DNA from: Rhodospirillales bacterium
GTDB lineage: Bacteria; Pseudomonadota; Alphaproteobacteria; Rhodospirillales; WMHbin7
Direction: 5' to 3'
Length of the DNA: 64,000 nucleotides
NCBI GenBank assembly: GCA_016214125.1
Contig: JACRPC010000011.1
Coordinates: 114,988 to 178,987 of the forward strand
A program made the position numbers and the translations under genes. Positions 61,580 to 64,000 of the stretch are shown here, in pieces. Position 1 is the stretch's first letter. Each line of letters opens with the position of its first letter. Under the pieces are notes generated by a model. It saw only the letters and a list, made by a program, of their open reading frames with translations, was not told the DNA's origin and searched no databases.

Positions 61580-61920
61580 CGGGGGAATGTAGCCAGCCGA
61601 ACCCCAAAGACCAAGGACAATCGGGCGCCGCCGTCCGAACGCCGCCCGATCGCCGCCTGATCGCCAAAAGGCAGATTCCTTGGCAAGGCTCCGGGGGCGT
61701 GGTATGACTTTTCATCGTTGTCAGGCTGGCGGAAACGCGCCAAAGTAACCGCGCTCCGAAGGGGGCCGGTTCGAAGCGTTGGAAAAACCGGTGCCAACCG
61801 AAGATGGATCGGGAGTCAAAGAGTGCCCAACAATCCGACGCGAATTGCGCTGACCGGGCCGTTCGGACAAAGGACCGGGCCGGCGATCGTCGCGTCGGCC
61901 GCGGCCATGGAACCCCGCCA
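61580..61920. other. 341-base intergenic region, no gene seen
   Basis: Divergent spacer between the rRNA methyltransferase (minus) and the Fnr-type gene (plus). It should contain both promoters. No TTGAT-N4-ATCAA Fnr box, terminator hairpin or credible short gene was noticed. A frame extending the Fnr gene upstream to 61804 has no ribosome site. Confidence 0.6.
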
Positions 61921-62658
61921 ATGAGCCTGCTCGACACGCTGGCCGAACCGGTCGATTTTCCGACGCCCGCCTGCAAGCATTGCGAGGTCAACCGCGAACA
62001 GGCCTTCTGTTCGGGCTTGAACCGCGACCAGTTGATTCGCCTGGCCTCGATCCGCCACCAGCTTCGCTTCGAGGCGCACGCCTCGGTGTTCGACGAAGGC
62101 GACCAGGCCGACAACGTCTACGCGCTCACCTCGGGCGCGGTGAAGCTCTACAAGCTCCTCTCGGATGGGCGGCGTCAGATCGTCGGCTTTCTCTTTCCGG
62201 GCGACATCTTCGGGTTGGCGATCGACGACCGCTACGCCTATTCGGCCGAGACCCTGGTCAGCACCACCGCCTGCCGCTTTCCCCACCGCCAGCTCGACAA
62301 TGTGCGCGAGAACATTCCGGTGATCGAACGCCGCGTCTTCAATCTGGCCCTCAAGGATCTGGTGCGGGCGCACGAACAGATGCTGCTGCTCGGCCGCAAA
62401 TCGGCGCGCGAGAAGCTGGCGACCTTCCTGACCAGCCTTTCTCGGCGCGCCGTCGAGCGCGGCCATGCCGCCAGCCCGGTGGCGCTGCCGATGAGCCGCT
62501 CCGACATCGCCGACTTCCTGGGGCTTACCATCGAAACGGTGAGCCGCACGCTGACCCAGTTGAAAAAGACCGGCATCATCGCCCTTCCCGACACTGGCCA
62601 GGTGACGATCCGCAATTCCGCCGCCCTGGCGGAACTGGCCGAGGGCGGCCAGGCGTGA
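61921..62658 (+). CDS. Fnr/FixK-family oxygen-responsive regulator (FnrN-like)
   Basis: 245 residues from ATG 61921. The N-terminal C18-x2-C21-x8-C30 plus internal C118 supply the four ligands for an Fnr-type [4Fe-4S] cluster. The cyclic-nucleotide-like barrel is followed by an HTH with SRSDIADFLGLTIETVSRTLTQLKKTG. It should be active only under low oxygen. Its stop overlaps the GTG of panC (GTGA). Confidence 0.92.
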   Translation: MSLLDTLAEPVDFPTPACKHCEVNREQAFCSGLNRDQLIRLASIRHQLRFEAHASVFDEGDQADNVYALTSGAVKLYKLLSDGRRQIVGFLFPGDIFGLAIDDRYAYSAETLVSTTACRFPHRQLDNVRENIPVIERRVFNLALKDLVRAHEQMLLLGRKSAREKLATFLTSLSRRAVERGHAASPVALPMSRSDIADFLGLTIETVSRTLTQLKKTGIIALPDTGQVTIRNSAALAELAEGGQA

Positions 62659-63515
62659 CCGATTCCGCGATGCCCCTGCCGATCGCCGATTCCGTGCCCT
62701 CCTTGCGCGCCCAAATCGCCCTTTGGAAAAAGGCCGGCGACACGGTGGCGCTGGTGCCCACCATGGGCGCGCTGCACGAAGGCCACCTTGCGCTGGTCCG
62801 CCGCGCCAAGGCGGTGTGCGCCAAGGCCGTGGTGTCGATCTTCGTCAACCCCACCCAGTTCGGCCCCAACGAGGATTACGGCCGCTATCCCCGCCAGGAG
62901 GCGAAGGACGCCGAGCTGTTGGCCAGCGCCGGCGCCGATCTGCTCTATCTGCCGCCGGTCGAGGCCATGTATCCCAGGGGCTTCTCGACCACCATCACCG
63001 TCGATGGGGTGAGCAAGGGGCTGTGCGGCGATTTCCGCCCCATCCATTTCGCCGGCGTCGCCACCGTGGTCGCCAAGCTGCTGCTGCAAGGCGGACCCGA
63101 TCGGGCGCTGTTCGGCGAGAAGGATTACCAGCAGCTTCAGGTCATCAAGCGCCTGGTCATCGATCTCGACATTCCGGTGGCGATCGAGGGCGTGCCCACG
63201 GTGCGCGAGGCCGACGGCTTGGCGATGTCGTCGCGCAACGCCTATCTTTCGCCCGCCGAGCGCGCCATCGCGGCGCGCTTGAACGTGATTCTTGGCGAAG
63301 TGGCCGGGCGGGCCAAGGGTGGCGAATGGCCGGCTCAGGCCGCCCAATGGGGCCGGGCCGAACTTGAGAAGGCCGGCTTCACCAAGATCGATTATCTGGA
63401 GATCCGCGACGCCGAAAGCCTGGTGGCGCTGGAACGGCTCGACCGCCCGGCCCGGGTGCTGGCCGCCGCCTGGCTGGGCAAAACCCGGCTCATCGACAAC
63501 CGGGCGGTGGGGTAG
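62655..63515 (+). CDS. panC: Pantoate-beta-alanine ligase
   Basis: 286 residues from GTG 62655, overlapping the stop of the regulator gene. An ATG at 62670 is an alternative but lacks a ribosome site. Class motifs: VPTMGALHEGHLALVRRA, FVNPTQFGPNEDYGRYPR, FGEKDYQQLQVIKRL and SSRNAYLSPAER. It joins pantoate and beta-alanine with ATP to make pantothenate. Coupling to an oxygen regulator is unusual. Confidence 0.95.
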   Translation: MTDSAMPLPIADSVPSLRAQIALWKKAGDTVALVPTMGALHEGHLALVRRAKAVCAKAVVSIFVNPTQFGPNEDYGRYPRQEAKDAELLASAGADLLYLPPVEAMYPRGFSTTITVDGVSKGLCGDFRPIHFAGVATVVAKLLLQGGPDRALFGEKDYQQLQVIKRLVIDLDIPVAIEGVPTVREADGLAMSSRNAYLSPAERAIAARLNVILGEVAGRAKGGEWPAQAAQWGRAELEKAGFTKIDYLEIRDAESLVALERLDRPARVLAAAWLGKTRLIDNRAVG

Positions 63516-63541
63516 CTTTTCCGACCCCTTAAGCGATCGGA

Positions 63542-63817
63542 TTAGCGCTTCATCCCCGTTGGCGACCGTATCGGTCCATAGCCGCAGCCGAGATCGTCGG
63601 CGATTTCGGCCAAGCGCCGGTCGCGAGTCCACAGCCGGGCGCCCGACAGCGTTGCCGCCGCAAGAAGCCCCGCATCGAGATAGCCGATGCCGCGCCCCGC
63701 CAGACGATGCCGATCAATGAAGAACAAGATCTCGTCGTGGGTGGCTGCTTCGCAGCGGGGCAGGTTGGCCAGCAAGGCCAGAATTTCACGCCGGTTCTTG
63801 ATGATAAGCTTCAACAA
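63542..63817 (-). pseudogene. Truncated VapC-type PIN-domain gene
   Basis: 91 codons covering only the C-terminal two thirds of a PIN toxin: REILALLANLPRCEAATHDEILFFI, GYLDAGLLAAATLSGARLWTRD. The N-terminal strand with the first catalytic Asp (typically MxLVDTS) is missing. The break falls near 63790-63820, next to an IS630-type end, suggesting insertion or deletion by that element. The product should be inactive. Confidence 0.75.
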
Positions 63818-63878
63818 CCGTCAATATCTATTGGTCGATTTTTCCCGAACCCGCCTGTAACGCTAGAGCGTCGTGCGT

Positions 63879-64000
63879 TTAATCTGACGCATATCCGGCT
63901 GCCTTGAGATAGTTCCAGCATTCTTCTGGTGAATAGAGTTGGCAGACGTCGCCGATGGCTCTCCAGAGGGCGTCGAAGGTCCGAGCTTTGACGTGCCTGA
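63879..64000 (-). mobile_element. IS630-family transposase, C-terminal end (partial)
   Basis: The frame ending at TAA 63879-63881 reads ...TFDALWRAIGDVC...YSPEECWNYLKAAGYASD, the C-terminal pattern of IS630-type DDE transposases. The rest lies outside the window. The element's end probably lies just left of 63879, near tgtaacgctagagcgtcg. Confidence 0.75.

Overview
The window is a high-GC chromosome segment from an alphaproteobacterium. It most resembles the Rhodospirillales (Magnetospirillum/Phaeospirillum-like). The reasons are the ffh-rpsP-rimM-trmD-rplS operon running straight into leuCDB, an FnrN/FixK-type regulator, a CrbS-like symporter-kinase with a STAC linker, and heavy use of IclR regulators and branched-chain-type binding proteins. 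The placement is inferred from gene content only.

Layout. 1-733: truncated two-domain CbiX-type chelatase. 922-6382: signalling operon of a receiver, a PAS/degenerate-kinase/DnaQ-exonuclease fusion, a small membrane protein and a Na+/solute symporter-histidine kinase. 6392-18718: catabolic-looking cluster with two periplasmic binding proteins without a permease, a URO-D/MtaA-like protein, two IclR regulators, a cytoplasmic molybdopterin oxidoreductase with MoaD-like, NrfD-like and 16-Cys FeS partners, an alpha/beta hydrolase and a 4,5-dihydroxyphthalate-decarboxylase-like protein. 18723-26072: DUF5671-type protein, leuBDC and the ribosome/SRP operon. 26331-29830: defence/stress block with an abortive-infection protein behind a RelE/HigA-type toxin-antitoxin pair, an AhpD-family gene read through an in-frame UGA (probable selenoprotein), and a Phd/VapC pair. 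30328-34416: enoyl-CoA hydratase, 3-hydroxyacyl-CoA dehydrogenase, a lipoprotein and cyclopropane-fatty-acid synthase. 34400-41503: complete glycolate/glyoxylate operon glcB-glcG-glcD-glcE-glcF-iclR. 41613-47946: beta-carbonic-anhydrase-like gene and an ECF sigma/AhpD-like pair, separated by a 3.6-kb lower-GC restriction-modification cassette lying between two near-identical 356-bp direct repeats. 48168-54102: c-di-GMP/two-component cluster. 54613-64000: tRNA-Ser(GGA), STAS protein, acetoacetyl-CoA synthetase, Fur-box-linked iron permease, AcuI, cobalamin riboswitch with bluB, RlmI-like methyltransferase, Fnr-type regulator, panC, and a truncated VapC beside a partial IS630-type transposase.

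Two results stand out. (1) The frame 29010->27889 is continuous except for UGA at 28269-28267. That codon sits exactly where the second active-site Cys of AhpD belongs: Glu-x11-Cys-x2-UGA-x3-His, the same spacing as Glu118/Cys130/Cys133/His137 of mycobacterial AhpD. A foldable hairpin follows at the right distance, so a selenocysteine AhpD-like enzyme is the best reading. (2) The methyltransferase / C-protein / PD-(D/E)xK-HEAT cassette looks inserted with a long target duplication that left both neighbouring genes intact. Also unusual are the fusion of a His-less kinase core to a DnaQ exonuclease next to a CrbS-like sensor, and the cytoplasmic Mo-enzyme cluster with its own sulfur-carrier protein. 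Most very long open frames opposite real genes are codon-bias shadows and are not listed.
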